Below, piece after piece: positions 25,099 through 33,361 of a stretch of DNA of 64,000 nt. Below the pieces are notes generated by a model. That model saw nothing but the letters and a program-made list of their open reading frames with translations, ran no database searches and was not told where the DNA came from. The translations under genes and the position numbers were made by a program. The DNA lies in the NCBI GenBank assembly GCA_947631455.1, contig CANRLH010000005.1, positions 1 to 64,000 of the forward strand, in the 5' to 3' direction. Numbering within the stretch: position 1 is the stretch's first letter; each line of letters begins with the position of its first letter. Source of the stretch: an uncultured Clostridia bacterium. GTDB lineage: Bacteria; Bacillota; Clostridia; Oscillospirales; Ruminococcaceae.

Positions 25099-25203
25099 AA
25101 AAAGCCGATCTGTCGTATAACTGAAATGCACCCCATTATTCAGACATTATATCCCTTTGTCTAACTTTTGGGGGCATTTCATATAACAGACATACCGGCT
25201 TTT
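25099..25203. repeat. Long imperfect inverted repeat between spoVAC and queT
   Basis: The outer arms AAAAGCCG / CGGCTTTT and inner arms TGAAATGCACCCC / GGGGGCATTTCA form a hairpin of about 105 bases with small bulges. It lies between convergent genes and may be a double terminator or a small mobile hairpin element. No target duplication was seen. Confidence 0.6.
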
Positions 25204-25250
25204 GAGCTTTTTATATAAACTTTTTCTATTTTTGATTTCTCTTACTTTTA

Positions 25251-25814
25251 TCACACCGAAGTGATCAGCTTCATTACCTGTCTGTTTTTCTCAAGGCATA
25301 AAAACAGCACGGTTCCAACAATACTTACGCACACCAGTTCTCCTGCTGCGACCTCAAGCATCGATATAATGATCGGAAGATCAAAAACTATGTATAGTTC
25401 CAGCCCTACCAGAACGGCGTTTGCTATAACAGGACAAACAGACGCCGCTATCATACTGATTATATGCGCCTTGTACTTGCTCGTTCCGCAACTTTCAAAG
25501 GTTCTTGGCAGAAATTTTGAACAGGCGACTATACCCAGAACAGCTATAAGCGTCGCAAGTGTTCCGATAAACATATCAATCACACCGACATTTGAGGCTA
25601 TGTTTGATATAAAACAGCCTATTACCATTGAAACACAGTATGCCTTTTTGTAAAAGCACAAAAGCACCAGCGCCTCTGAAATTCTAAACTGTATGTTTGC
25701 GTATGCAAGGCCTCCGAGAGAAAGCGTGACCGCAATGTAAACTGCCGCTACCGACGCCAGTATCACCAGCCTTTTCACTGTAAGCGAATAACCTAAAAAC
25801 TTAAATTCAGACAT
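25251..25814 (-). CDS. queT: Queuosine precursor transporter
   Basis: A 187-residue membrane protein with five to six helices, of the QueT family of ECF-type substrate-binding (S) components. Family marks are LGGLAYANIQFRISEAL near the second helix, then GCFISNIAS and VCPVIANAVLVGLELY. It is thought to import a queuosine precursor (preQ0/preQ1 or queuine) with a shared ECF energy module encoded elsewhere. AAGGAG lies eight bases before the ATG and is part of a preQ1-I riboswitch, so regulation by the imported product is expected. This pairing strengthens the substrate call. Confidence 0.93.
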   Translation of the reverse strand: MSEFKFLGYSLTVKRLVILASVAAVYIAVTLSLGGLAYANIQFRISEALVLLCFYKKAYCVSMVIGCFISNIASNVGVIDMFIGTLATLIAVLGIVACSKFLPRTFESCGTSKYKAHIISMIAASVCPVIANAVLVGLELYIVFDLPIIISMLEVAAGELVCVSIVGTVLFLCLEKNRQVMKLITSV

Positions 25815-25822
25815 AAAAAAAT

Positions 25823-25864
25823 CTCCTTGTTTTTATTATTGAGTGGTACCTGGGCTACACTCTA
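25823..25864 (-). promoter_or_regulatory. preQ1-I riboswitch controlling queT
   Basis: On the minus strand the leader has stem GAGTG / CACTC, loop TAGCCCAGGTAC, and an A-rich tail AATAATAAAAACAAGGAG that carries the ribosome site, the layout of the smallest preQ1 aptamer (compare the Thermoanaerobacter form with its AACAAAACAAGG tail). Ligand binding would fold the tail into a pseudoknot and hide the ribosome site. It sits directly before queT. Confidence 0.8.
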
Positions 25865-25917
25865 TTAAATTGTGATTTGAGAAGCGCCGAATCCTGTCAG
25901 TGACACATCTCAAAAGA

Positions 25918-25948
25918 TTTAAGCGGCGGATCATACTTGCCGCTTAAA
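25918..25948 (-). terminator. Terminator of fba
   Basis: Perfect stem TTTAAGCGGC / GCCGCTTAAA, followed on the minus strand by TCTTTT, 70 bases after the fba stop. Confidence 0.8.
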
Positions 25949-26018
25949 CCTTGTGATCTGATTCATTTTATATTATGGCGCCTACCATAAAAGCTCTTAA
26001 AAGCAACAGATTGCTTAA

Positions 26019-26882
26019 TCAGGCTTTTCCGATAGAGCCGAAAAGCTCCATCTTTTCCTTGACCGTTTGCTTTATAGCCTCAAAACCGGGAGCTAAGAGC
26101 TTTCTCGGGTCAAATCCTTTACCCTCAAGATCCTTTCCGGCCTCTATATACCTTCTGGTGGCTTCAGCAAATGAAAGCTGACATTCGGTATTTACATTTA
26201 TCTTAGCAACTCCCAATGAAATTGCCTTCTTTATCATATCCTCAGGGATTCCCGTTCCGCCGTGAAGAACGAGCGGCATATTTCCTACCTTTTCCTTAAC
26301 TGCTGCAAGCGTTTCAAATGAAAGCCCCGGCCAGTTCTCAGGATATTTTCCGTGAATGTTTCCTATTCCTGCAGCAAGCATGGTAACTCCCAAATCTGCG
26401 ATGGCCTTGCACTCATCGGGGTCTGCGCACTCACCCATACCTACAACGCCGTCTTCTTCTCCGCCGATAGAGCCAACCTCAGCCTCCAAGGAGAGACCAA
26501 GCTCATTACAGGTCTTTACAAGCTCCGTGGTTTTAGCTACATTCTCCTCGATCGGATAGTGAGAACCGTCAAACATTATCGACGAAAATCCCGCTTCAAT
26601 ACAAGCCTTCGCTCCGTCGTAAGAGCCGTGGTCAAGATGAAGCGCTACCGGAACTGTTATCTTAAGCTCCTCAAGCATACCGTTTACCATGCCTACAACC
26701 GTTTTATAGCCGCACATATACTTGCCCGCACCCTCTGAAACACCGAGTATAACGGGAGAATTAAGCTCCTGAGCGGTAAGCAGGATAGCCTTTGTCCACT
26801 CAAGGTTGTTGATGTTAAACTGTCCGACAGCGTATTTGCCGTCCCTTGCCTTGTTAAGCATGTCCTTTGCTGAAACTAGCAT
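26019..26882 (-). CDS. fba: Fructose-bisphosphate aldolase, class II
   Basis: A 287-residue zinc aldolase that splits fructose 1,6-bisphosphate in glycolysis. Zinc and substrate residues lie in LHLDHGSYDGA, SIMFDGSHYP, LEAEVGSIGG, GNIHGKYP and LVLHGGTGIP. The start MLVSAKDMLNKARDGKYAVG and the length are standard for the group that includes Bacillus FbaA. GGAGG precedes the ATG. It lies downstream of pfkA on the same strand, separated by the leucine-rich-repeat protein gene. A terminator follows. Confidence 0.96.
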   Translation of the reverse strand: MLVSAKDMLNKARDGKYAVGQFNINNLEWTKAILLTAQELNSPVILGVSEGAGKYMCGYKTVVGMVNGMLEELKITVPVALHLDHGSYDGAKACIEAGFSSIMFDGSHYPIEENVAKTTELVKTCNELGLSLEAEVGSIGGEEDGVVGMGECADPDECKAIADLGVTMLAAGIGNIHGKYPENWPGLSFETLAAVKEKVGNMPLVLHGGTGIPEDMIKKAISLGVAKINVNTECQLSFAEATRRYIEAGKDLEGKGFDPRKLLAPGFEAIKQTVKEKMELFGSIGKA

Positions 26883-26972
26883 TGATGTATACCTCCAAAA
26901 AAATATTTACTTAATCAGCACAAGTATATTATATACTATTTCTACTTGAATTGCAACATTTTCCATGAAACT

Positions 26973-27554
26973 TTACTTCATATAATCAGGTGAATACCCC
27001 ACAAAGTATATATTACGCTGCTCGCAGTATTTCTGCGCCTCAGAGCCGTTTATCCCCTCGACCGTTATATTTTCGGTTTTACCAAAGCACCATCCGCCAA
27101 TCTCAGAAGCGCTTTCAGGTATGTAAACATTTTTAAGCTTTGGACAGTTAAAAAAACACATATTGCCTATAAAGCTTACCCCCTCGGGGACTCTGACAGT
27201 GTAGATAACATCATTTGACATAAACGCAAAGCGTGCTATTTCACGAACCCTGAGTCCGTCTATCTCATCAGGGATATTGACCTCCCTGAGATCTCCGTGA
27301 TATCCGGTTACGGTTATAAAGCTTTCTCCTTCACGCTCGTTTATCTCGTAATCAAAGTAGTCTTCTGAAATCGGGGTAGCCTGAACAGGGCCATACGTAT
27401 AACTTATGCTCTCAAGCGCCGCGTCAAGAACATATCTTGCTATCAAAACCACGGTTGCGGCGGCGATTATAATTATGACCCAACTCCAGAACGAACTTAC
27501 CTTTCTTGTAAGAACATTATTCTTAACAGGCTCTATTTCATATCTTTCTGCCAA
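26973..27554 (-). CDS. Membrane-anchored short leucine-rich-repeat (BspA-type) protein
   Basis: A 193-residue protein with a cytoplasmic N-terminus, one membrane helix (about 22-45) and an extracellular part holding two to three BspA-type LRR_5 repeats (REVNIPDEIDGLRVREI, VRVPEGVSFIGNMCFFNC, NVYIPESASEIGGWCF). The final segment AQKYCEQRNIYF is a common ending of this family. The start appears to be a TTG at 27554 behind a GGGGGTGAG site. BspA repeats usually mediate surface adhesion; the partner is unknown. It lies 38 bases after pfkA and may share its transcript. Confidence 0.8.
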   Translation of the reverse strand: MAERYEIEPVKNNVLTRKVSSFWSWVIIIIAAATVVLIARYVLDAALESISYTYGPVQATPISEDYFDYEINEREGESFITVTGYHGDLREVNIPDEIDGLRVREIARFAFMSNDVIYTVRVPEGVSFIGNMCFFNCPKLKNVYIPESASEIGGWCFGKTENITVEGINGSEAQKYCEQRNIYFVGYSPDYMK

Positions 27555-27592
27555 TCGCCGCTCACCCCCATTACCTTCAGTTATGCTGATCG

Positions 27593-28675
27593 TCAGTCTC
27601 CAAAAGCTATTCCGATATCCTTTGCGGTTTTTACAAGCTGACCGTCAGCCGGAACAAATTTCGTCTTTCCCGCAATATCCTCAAGCTTGTTTTCTTTTAC
27701 AACAGTATCTACCATAGCTACTGTGTAGCCGTACTTTTCCTTGGCTATAAGCTGAGCCGCCCGAACACCGAATTTTGTGGCAAGTACCCTGTCGTATGCC
27801 GATGGACTTCCGCCTCTGAGCATATGACCCGGTACGCACACTCTGGCTTCCATGCCGGTGTTTGCCTCTATCTGCTTTGCGATTCTTGAGGTCGCGGTAG
27901 TTATGCCCTCTTCAGCTCTTTTCTTTGCCCTTTCACGCTTTTTCATGTTTGCCTCATCGGTATCATAAGCGCCCTCTGCAACTGCAATTATCGAAAAGGC
28001 CTTTTTCTCACGGTTCCTTCTTTCAACGGCTTCACACAGTTTGTTTATATCATACGGGATCTCGGGTATTACGATGATATCCGCTCCTCCCGCTATTCCC
28101 GAATAAAGCGTCAGCCAGCCTGCCTTATTTCCCATTATCTCAACTACCAGACATCTTCCGTGGGAAGTTGCTGTCGTGTGGAGCCTGTCTATTACCTCTG
28201 TCGCTATATCAACGGATGTATGAAATCCAAACGTAACATCAGTACCGTAAATGTCATTGTCGATAGTTTTGGGAAGCCCGATAACATTTAGTCCCTCATT
28301 CGCTAAAAGATTAGAGGTCTTATGTGTTCCGTTTCCGCCCAGTGTTAGAAGACAGTCAAGCTTTTGCTTTTTGTAGGTTTCCTTCATCGCCTTAACCTTG
28401 TCGATGTTGTCCTCTCCTATTACCTGCATCATCTTATACGGAGTTCTCTTTGTTCCGAAGATCGTTCCGCCCCTGGTGAGGATTCCCGAGAAATCAGAAG
28501 GCTTCATCTCTGCGCACTCGTTGTTGATAAGTCCGGAATATCCGTTAAGCACCCCAACGATCTCAAGATCATCAGTGCCGAACCTTTCATAGCACGCCTT
28601 TGCTACACCTCTTATAGTGGCATTTAGTCCCGGACAGTCTCCTCCGCTTGTGAGAATACCGATTCTTCTCTTCAT
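27593..28675 (-). CDS. pfkA: 6-phosphofructokinase, donor (ATP or PPi) uncertain
   Basis: A 360-residue phosphofructokinase converting fructose 6-phosphate to the bisphosphate. Markers are GILTSGGDCPGLNATIRG at the start, LGGNGTHKTSNLL, PKTIDNDIYGTDVTFGFHT, VEIMGNKAGWL and the C-terminal VPGHMLRGGSPS. The donor-site pair is mixed: the GGNGT loop keeps the glycine typical of ATP enzymes, although Asn replaces the usual Asp, while PKTIDND has the lysine usual in pyrophosphate-using enzymes. The donor cannot be settled by reading. AGGAGG precedes the ATG. It may be co-transcribed with the LRR protein and fba. Confidence 0.93.
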   Translation of the reverse strand: MKRRIGILTSGGDCPGLNATIRGVAKACYERFGTDDLEIVGVLNGYSGLINNECAEMKPSDFSGILTRGGTIFGTKRTPYKMMQVIGEDNIDKVKAMKETYKKQKLDCLLTLGGNGTHKTSNLLANEGLNVIGLPKTIDNDIYGTDVTFGFHTSVDIATEVIDRLHTTATSHGRCLVVEIMGNKAGWLTLYSGIAGGADIIVIPEIPYDINKLCEAVERRNREKKAFSIIAVAEGAYDTDEANMKKRERAKKRAEEGITTATSRIAKQIEANTGMEARVCVPGHMLRGGSPSAYDRVLATKFGVRAAQLIAKEKYGYTVAMVDTVVKENKLEDIAGKTKFVPADGQLVKTAKDIGIAFGD

Positions 28676-28809
28676 ATAAAAGCCTCCTTGATCTATCAGA
28701 TAATTATATTTGCCTTATTAAAAATTTTACCATATAGCTAAATAAAATACAAGCCTTTTTATGCAAAAAAGCACTTATGCTGAATATACTTTGTTAAGGA
28801 GTGGTGTGA

Positions 28810-29664
28810 ATGCTTTTTTTTAAAGCTGTTTTAAAACACAAGACAGTTATTGCTATTGCAGCGGTTTCTGTTCTTATAATAGTATATGCGATAAAAATAG
28901 GAGTTGCGGCTTTTGAGAGGAGTTCAAAGGAGACCCTTTCGATCATTTTATATCACAGTGTAAATGAGGATGAAGATCAGCACGGAGAGTACTCAGTCTC
29001 CCCCAAGGAGCTTGAGGAGGACTTGAAATATTTAAAGGAAAACGGATATACCTGCATAACCTCAAAAGAGCTTATTGATTATGTTTACTCATCTGCCGAC
29101 TTCCCTCAAAAGGCGGTTATGCTCACCTTTGATGACGGATGCCTTGACAATATGACATACGTTTACCCTCTTCTTGAAAAATATGACATGAAAGCGGTGT
29201 TTTCAATCGTCGGAGAGTTTTGTGACAGGGAAGAATCAAAGAAAAACAGAGACGATTCCTCATATTTAAACTGGGCCGAAGTGAAAAAGCTCTATCAGAG
29301 CGGCAAGGTAGACATTGCCTGTCACTCAAACAGCCTTCACACCCTTAACAACAGAATGGGTGCCATGATCAACGCTGACGAAAGTTATACGGATTATCGA
29401 AGTGTATTTTTGTCTGATACTAACAACTTTCTGCGCTCTGCAAAAGATAAAGCACAGATCGTTCCGAGCATTTACACATATCCTTATGGACTTATATGTG
29501 AAGAAAGCAAAAACCTCATAAAAACCTGTGGCTTTAAAATATCGCTTGGCTGCGAAGAGCGCGTCAACCGACTCTCACGCGAGGAAAGCTCGCTTTGGTG
29601 CCTTGGACGTTTCAATCGCCAAAGCGGTGTCAGCACTGAGGATTTTATGAAAAAAGTCTTTTGA
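28810..29664 (+). CDS. Membrane-anchored polysaccharide deacetylase (CE4)
   Basis: A 284-residue protein with an N-terminal membrane helix (about 13-32) and an external NodB-type deacetylase domain. SIILYHSVN marks the domain start; the metal and catalytic residues are in MLTFDDGCLDN (Asp pair), and IACHSNSLHTL supplies the histidines. YTYPYGLICEES is the typical third motif. It probably removes acetyl groups from a wall or capsule polymer, such as peptidoglycan N-acetylglucosamine. AAGGAG precedes the ATG. It stands alone, divergent from pfkA, and ends in a terminator. Confidence 0.9.
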   Translation: MLFFKAVLKHKTVIAIAAVSVLIIVYAIKIGVAAFERSSKETLSIILYHSVNEDEDQHGEYSVSPKELEEDLKYLKENGYTCITSKELIDYVYSSADFPQKAVMLTFDDGCLDNMTYVYPLLEKYDMKAVFSIVGEFCDREESKKNRDDSSYLNWAEVKKLYQSGKVDIACHSNSLHTLNNRMGAMINADESYTDYRSVFLSDTNNFLRSAKDKAQIVPSIYTYPYGLICEESKNLIKTCGFKISLGCEERVNRLSREESSLWCLGRFNRQSGVSTEDFMKKVF

Positions 29665-29668
29665 CAAT

Positions 29669-29702
29669 AAAAGCGGCAGACCTTTTCGGTTTGCCGCTTT
29701 TG
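29669..29702 (+). terminator. Terminator after the deacetylase gene
   Basis: Stem AAAGCGGCAGACC / GGTTTGCCGCTTT with a T-rich tail; it can also serve the convergent dockerin-LRR gene. Confidence 0.85.
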
Positions 29703-29715
29703 CTTGCTAGATTTT

Positions 29716-31968
29716 TTAGTTAATTCCCCGCGCAGTTGAATTGATAACTCCTACATCCGCAGTGGTCACTTCTCCGTCACCCGTTACATCGGCAACCTCA
29801 AAGTCATAACCCTCAAGCGCCGCAACTTCTCTGGCGTGTGAATTTGCTATTCCTACGTCTGCCGTTGTTATCTCTCCGTCGCCGTTGATGTCTCCGTAAA
29901 TATGTATCTCTGCATCAACCGTTACTTCACCGCCTGATACTGTAACCGAATAGCTCCTCGGCGCACAGTTTTCTGCTGCGATGATTATTACATAATTTCC
30001 ATCCTCTAAATCTGATATCGAATACTCCCCGTTCGCTGTAACTTCGGCGATTTTCTCTCCGTCAACAGTCGTTACTGTTACCGTAGTTGCCGCATCCGTT
30101 CCCGGAGACGTTATTGTTCCATTGATCGAGCCTAAAGGCTTTAACTCTAACGCTGCAATAGCGTCTTCAATAAGCTGTACATATTCATCAACCGTCTCCT
30201 GCTCTGTGATATTTTTTGTTCTGTCAACCGCCTCAATAGCCGACTTAAGGGCAGCAACCGATTTATCTGTGTATATGCTCAGATCTTCGGGCACTTTTGC
30301 TATTGCTTCATCTACAGCAGTATAATCAGCAGGCTTATATTTAAGTGCAGAAACCGCATCTTTGAGTTGCTTGAGTGCTGCGTCAACCGAATCCTGAGCA
30401 GCATCTAAGTTATCCAAAACAGCCTTTGCCGCTTCAATAGCTTTTTTAAGATTAGCAACCGACTCATCAGTATGAAGACTTGTATCCATAGCCTCTGCTG
30501 TCTCAACAGCTTCACTTAGCGCTGACTTGTTGGCAATATATACGACGTTTGTACCCGTCAGATAACCTGCATCACGCAGTGTTTTTTCAGTTGTGCTGTC
30601 CTTGTAGATATAGAATGTAGGATTGCTTGACAAGTCAAATGTTTGCTCGCCACTACCGGAAGTTTCTACAAAACTCAGATTGTCTGTTTCAATTATTATC
30701 TCTTTAAGCGATGTGCAACCGTTAAACATTTGTTGAGAAAGACCGTTTTCACGTTCCCCGTTCAAATGTATCTTGACCGTACCGCCGCCTTTGATAATTA
30801 CCCTTTCAAGTCCTTCACACTTGGCAAATGCTGAATTTCCTCGCATCATATTTGATACGCCTGTGACATTATAGTTTATATTCTTAGGTACAATCAGTTC
30901 CTTCAATGAATTGCAGCCGGCGAATGCCACGCCGCCAAGTGTCATACCCTCGATCAAATTAACAGATGATATGTCAGTATTCTCAAAAGCACTCTGGTCA
31001 ATAAGTTTAAGTGTTGACGGAAGTTTAAGATTTCCTGTAAGGTTTGTATTGAAAAATGCCATCCGGCCTATACTTTCCAAACCTTCAGGAAGCTCAAGGT
31101 TTTCCATTGGTAACGCTGTTTTATTAAACGCACAATTACCTATTTTTTCCAGCGTTTCGGGAAATGTAACGCTCTTTAAATTAGGACATATAGAAGCGCT
31201 CTGACTGGCATTGTCATTATCTAACGGTCCAAAAGCACCATCACATATACTCGTTATCTCAGTGTCCTTCATTTCGACCTTTTCTATTTTTGACGCAAGC
31301 TTTTGGAAACCGTCTGTTATGGTAATACCTCCACTGCCGGCAAAGGTAAGGGTTTTTGTCGCTTCATCCCACGACCAACTTGAATTAAGTCCGCTTATTC
31401 CGGATGTTTCAGTTTCAACGGGTAAAACCGCAGGTACAGGATCGGGCTCTTGAGGTCTATCTCCATCTATATATTCTATTTTCTCATAGCCATTATAATT
31501 TTTTTCCGTTTCACTGTCTTTATATAAATGTATAACTGCTCCGCTTCCGGACGCAGGTACACTGCTTATGCTTGGTGCATTCTTTGAATAAATATATATG
31601 TTTTTACATTTACTGATATCCAATGAACTGCTTTCAAGTGTTGAAGGCAATATTACATCGGTCAAATCAGTAAGTCTGTCACCGGTAATATAAGATGCTA
31701 TTTGAGTAATGCCTTCTCCGAATACTATTTTGTTAACATCGCCACTAAACTTCATTTTCGGCTTCAGCGCACTACCACCTAATGCGCCTGTACCTGTTAC
31801 GGTTAACGTTCCGTCCTCACTAAGGACCCATTTTCCGTCTGTGCCCCAAGTTCCTGATGTCGCATACTCCTCAGCCGCACTGACGACCGACATACTCATT
31901 GAAGCTGCAAGCGCAGATACTGCCACAGCAGCAGCAAGTATTCCGCTTAATACTTTTTTTAATTTCAT
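29716..31968 (-). CDS. Secreted leucine-rich-repeat protein with C-terminal dockerin
   Basis: A 750-residue cellulosome-type protein. The signal peptide ends near Ala24-Ala32; an N-terminal beta module and a BspA-type LRR_5 array (about 190-480: VTFPETLEKIGNCAF, LELPEGLESIGRMAF, LKLPSTLKLIDQSAF) are followed by two FIVAR-like three-helix repeats (about 490-610), a carboxypeptidase-regulatory-like beta domain (about 615-685), and a type I dockerin at the end with two calcium loops (GDINGDGEITTADVG and ADVTGDGEVTTADVG). No catalytic domain is visible, so it is likely a structural or binding part docked to a scaffoldin. The ATG at 31968 follows GGGAGG. Confidence 0.88.
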   Translation of the reverse strand: MKLKKVLSGILAAAVAVSALAASMSMSVVSAAEEYATSGTWGTDGKWVLSEDGTLTVTGTGALGGSALKPKMKFSGDVNKIVFGEGITQIASYITGDRLTDLTDVILPSTLESSSLDISKCKNIYIYSKNAPSISSVPASGSGAVIHLYKDSETEKNYNGYEKIEYIDGDRPQEPDPVPAVLPVETETSGISGLNSSWSWDEATKTLTFAGSGGITITDGFQKLASKIEKVEMKDTEITSICDGAFGPLDNDNASQSASICPNLKSVTFPETLEKIGNCAFNKTALPMENLELPEGLESIGRMAFFNTNLTGNLKLPSTLKLIDQSAFENTDISSVNLIEGMTLGGVAFAGCNSLKELIVPKNINYNVTGVSNMMRGNSAFAKCEGLERVIIKGGGTVKIHLNGERENGLSQQMFNGCTSLKEIIIETDNLSFVETSGSGEQTFDLSSNPTFYIYKDSTTEKTLRDAGYLTGTNVVYIANKSALSEAVETAEAMDTSLHTDESVANLKKAIEAAKAVLDNLDAAQDSVDAALKQLKDAVSALKYKPADYTAVDEAIAKVPEDLSIYTDKSVAALKSAIEAVDRTKNITEQETVDEYVQLIEDAIAALELKPLGSINGTITSPGTDAATTVTVTTVDGEKIAEVTANGEYSISDLEDGNYVIIIAAENCAPRSYSVTVSGGEVTVDAEIHIYGDINGDGEITTADVGIANSHAREVAALEGYDFEVADVTGDGEVTTADVGVINSTARGIN

Positions 31969-32026
31969 CAAAAGACCTCCCGGATTAGTATTTTAAGCTT
32001 CGTTTAATAAAACTTTACTATTTTTA

Positions 32027-32055
32027 AGATAACATACCCGGAGTTTAAATTGCAA
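32027..32055 (-). promoter_or_regulatory. Promoter of the dockerin-LRR gene
   Basis: On the minus strand TTGCAA, 17-base spacer, TTATCT, about 60 bases before the ATG. The 15-bp direct repeats lie just upstream of its -35. Confidence 0.55.
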
Positions 32056-32061
32056 TAGCTT

Positions 32062-32096
32062 TTCCCAACTGGTCAAAAAACTTCCCAACTGGTCAA
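32062..32096 (-). promoter_or_regulatory. Two 15-bp direct repeats, candidate activator site
   Basis: TTGACCAGTTGGGAA occurs twice without mismatch, 20 bases apart (about two helical turns), ending seven bases upstream of the -35 of the dockerin-LRR promoter. The geometry suits an activator that binds as a tandem dimer. Confidence 0.6.
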
Positions 32097-32212
32097 GTTT
32101 TGTTAATATTTTAATAATATATTAGAAAAATCCAGAAAAATAGCGACATAAATTTTGACGTGTGCAAGGCGGGAAGAAAAAGAATGGAAATATTTCTTTA
32201 TATGAAAAAAGA

Positions 32213-32243
32213 AACGGTGCGGACTTAAAAATCCGCACCTAAC
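32213..32243 (-). terminator. Terminator of the spoIIA operon
   Basis: Stem GGTGCGGA / TCCGCACC, followed on the minus strand by GTTTCTTTTTT, about 30 bases after the sigF stop. Confidence 0.85.
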
Positions 32244-32268
32244 AGATAAGTAAAATGTATATAGAAAC

Positions 32269-32931
32269 TCAAATAAGAGCAAGGCGCATTTTTTCAAGAA
32301 GCTTTTTTTCCTTTCTTGATACCTGTACCTGTGTAAGGTTTAAAAGCTTCGCTGTTTTTACCTGAGTCAAATTTTTGTAGTACCTTAAATATATGAGCTT
32401 TTTCTCCTGAGGCTCAAGACCTTTTATGATATGTCTTAATGAAAGTATATCTGTTATCCTCTCATCCTGAGCCGAAACGGGTATCATAATCTCCATAGAG
32501 CCATCGTCGGCAGGGGTAAGGCTTACCGGTGGAAGCGCTACGTTTATAGCCTCGCATATCCGCTCAGGGGGTTCTCCTGTCTGCGCGCAGATCTCATCGA
32601 CGTCCGGCTCTCTTGCAAACCTTGAGAGATATTCCTCGCGTATTTTAGTTATTTTCAAAGACAGTTCTTTCAGGCTGCGCGATACCTTTATAGCTCCACC
32701 GTCTCTGAAGAGACGTTTTATCTCTCCCAGAATTACCGGTACCGCGTAAGTAGAAAACTTCACGTCAAAGCCGGGATCAAAATGTTCCTTAGCCTTTAAA
32801 AGTCCCAGACACCCCGCAGAGTATAGCTCCTCGTACTCAATTCCACGGTTTTTGAACCTGTTTGCACATAAGTGTACCAGTCCCAGATGCTGTGAAACAT
32901 CAATTTCATTTTTCTGTTTTGTAACCGTCAA
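32269..32931 (-). CDS. sigF: Forespore sigma factor SigF
   Basis: A sigma-70-type factor of about 220 residues, the first forespore-specific factor of sporulation. Region 2 reads EELYSAGCLGLLKAKEHFDP then FSTYAVPVILGEIKRLFRD; region 3 lies around SRSLKELSLKI; region 4 ends with LTQVKTAKLLNLTQVQVSRKE. It is held by SpoIIAB and freed by SpoIIAA, both encoded just upstream. The open frame has no ATG at its 5' end; a TTG at 32931 lies nine bases after GAGGA and is the best start (another TTG nine bases earlier is too close to that site). The gene overlaps spoIIAB. Confidence 0.95.
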   Translation of the reverse strand: MTVTKQKNEIDVSQHLGLVHLCANRFKNRGIEYEELYSAGCLGLLKAKEHFDPGFDVKFSTYAVPVILGEIKRLFRDGGAIKVSRSLKELSLKITKIREEYLSRFAREPDVDEICAQTGEPPERICEAINVALPPVSLTPADDGSMEIMIPVSAQDERITDILSLRHIIKGLEPQEKKLIYLRYYKNLTQVKTAKLLNLTQVQVSRKEKKLLEKMRLALI

Positions 32932-33361
32932 TTCCGACAATCCTCTTTATCATTATAACTGTCGTACCCTTATTGACCTCGCTTTTGACCGTCAGCTTGT
33001 CCATAAAGCTATCCATAACGGCAAAGCCAAGGCCGGCACGCTCCTCCTCGGGCGCAGTGGTAAACAACGGCTCCATAGCCTTTTTAACATCGGCAATGCC
33101 GCAGCCCCTGTCCCGTATTTTTATGTAAAGTGATCTGTCGTCATAGGTTCTTAAAAGCATATCTATGTATCCCACGGTTCCCCTATAACCGTGAACTATC
33201 GCATTCGTAACCGCCTCTGATACAGCGGTTTTAATGTCCCCCAGCTCGTCCACCCTTGGACTGAGCGAAAGCGCAAAACCGCACACAAGAGTTCTTGAAA
33301 AGCTCTCGTTTTCCGAAGCGCTTAAAAAGCGTACCTTTACTTCATTTTGCACCTTCTTCAA
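32906..33361 (-). CDS. spoIIAB: Anti-sigma F factor SpoIIAB
   Basis: A GHKL-fold protein kinase of about 151 residues that binds SigF and phosphorylates SpoIIAA. The ATP-site boxes are complete: EAVTNAIVHGY (N box), IRDRGCGI (G1) and ERAGLGFAVM (G2). The start is uncertain: TTG at 33361 has GAGGAGG nine bases upstream, while a GTG three codons later would match the usual N-terminal length of the family equally well. No ATG is available. It overlaps the 3' end of spoIIAA by about 20 bases and sigF by about 26, as is common in this operon. Confidence 0.95.
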   Translation of the reverse strand: MKKVQNEVKVRFLSASENESFSRTLVCGFALSLSPRVDELGDIKTAVSEAVTNAIVHGYRGTVGYIDMLLRTYDDRSLYIKIRDRGCGIADVKKAMEPLFTTAPEEERAGLGFAVMDSFMDKLTVKSEVNKGTTVIMIKRIVGIDGYKTEK

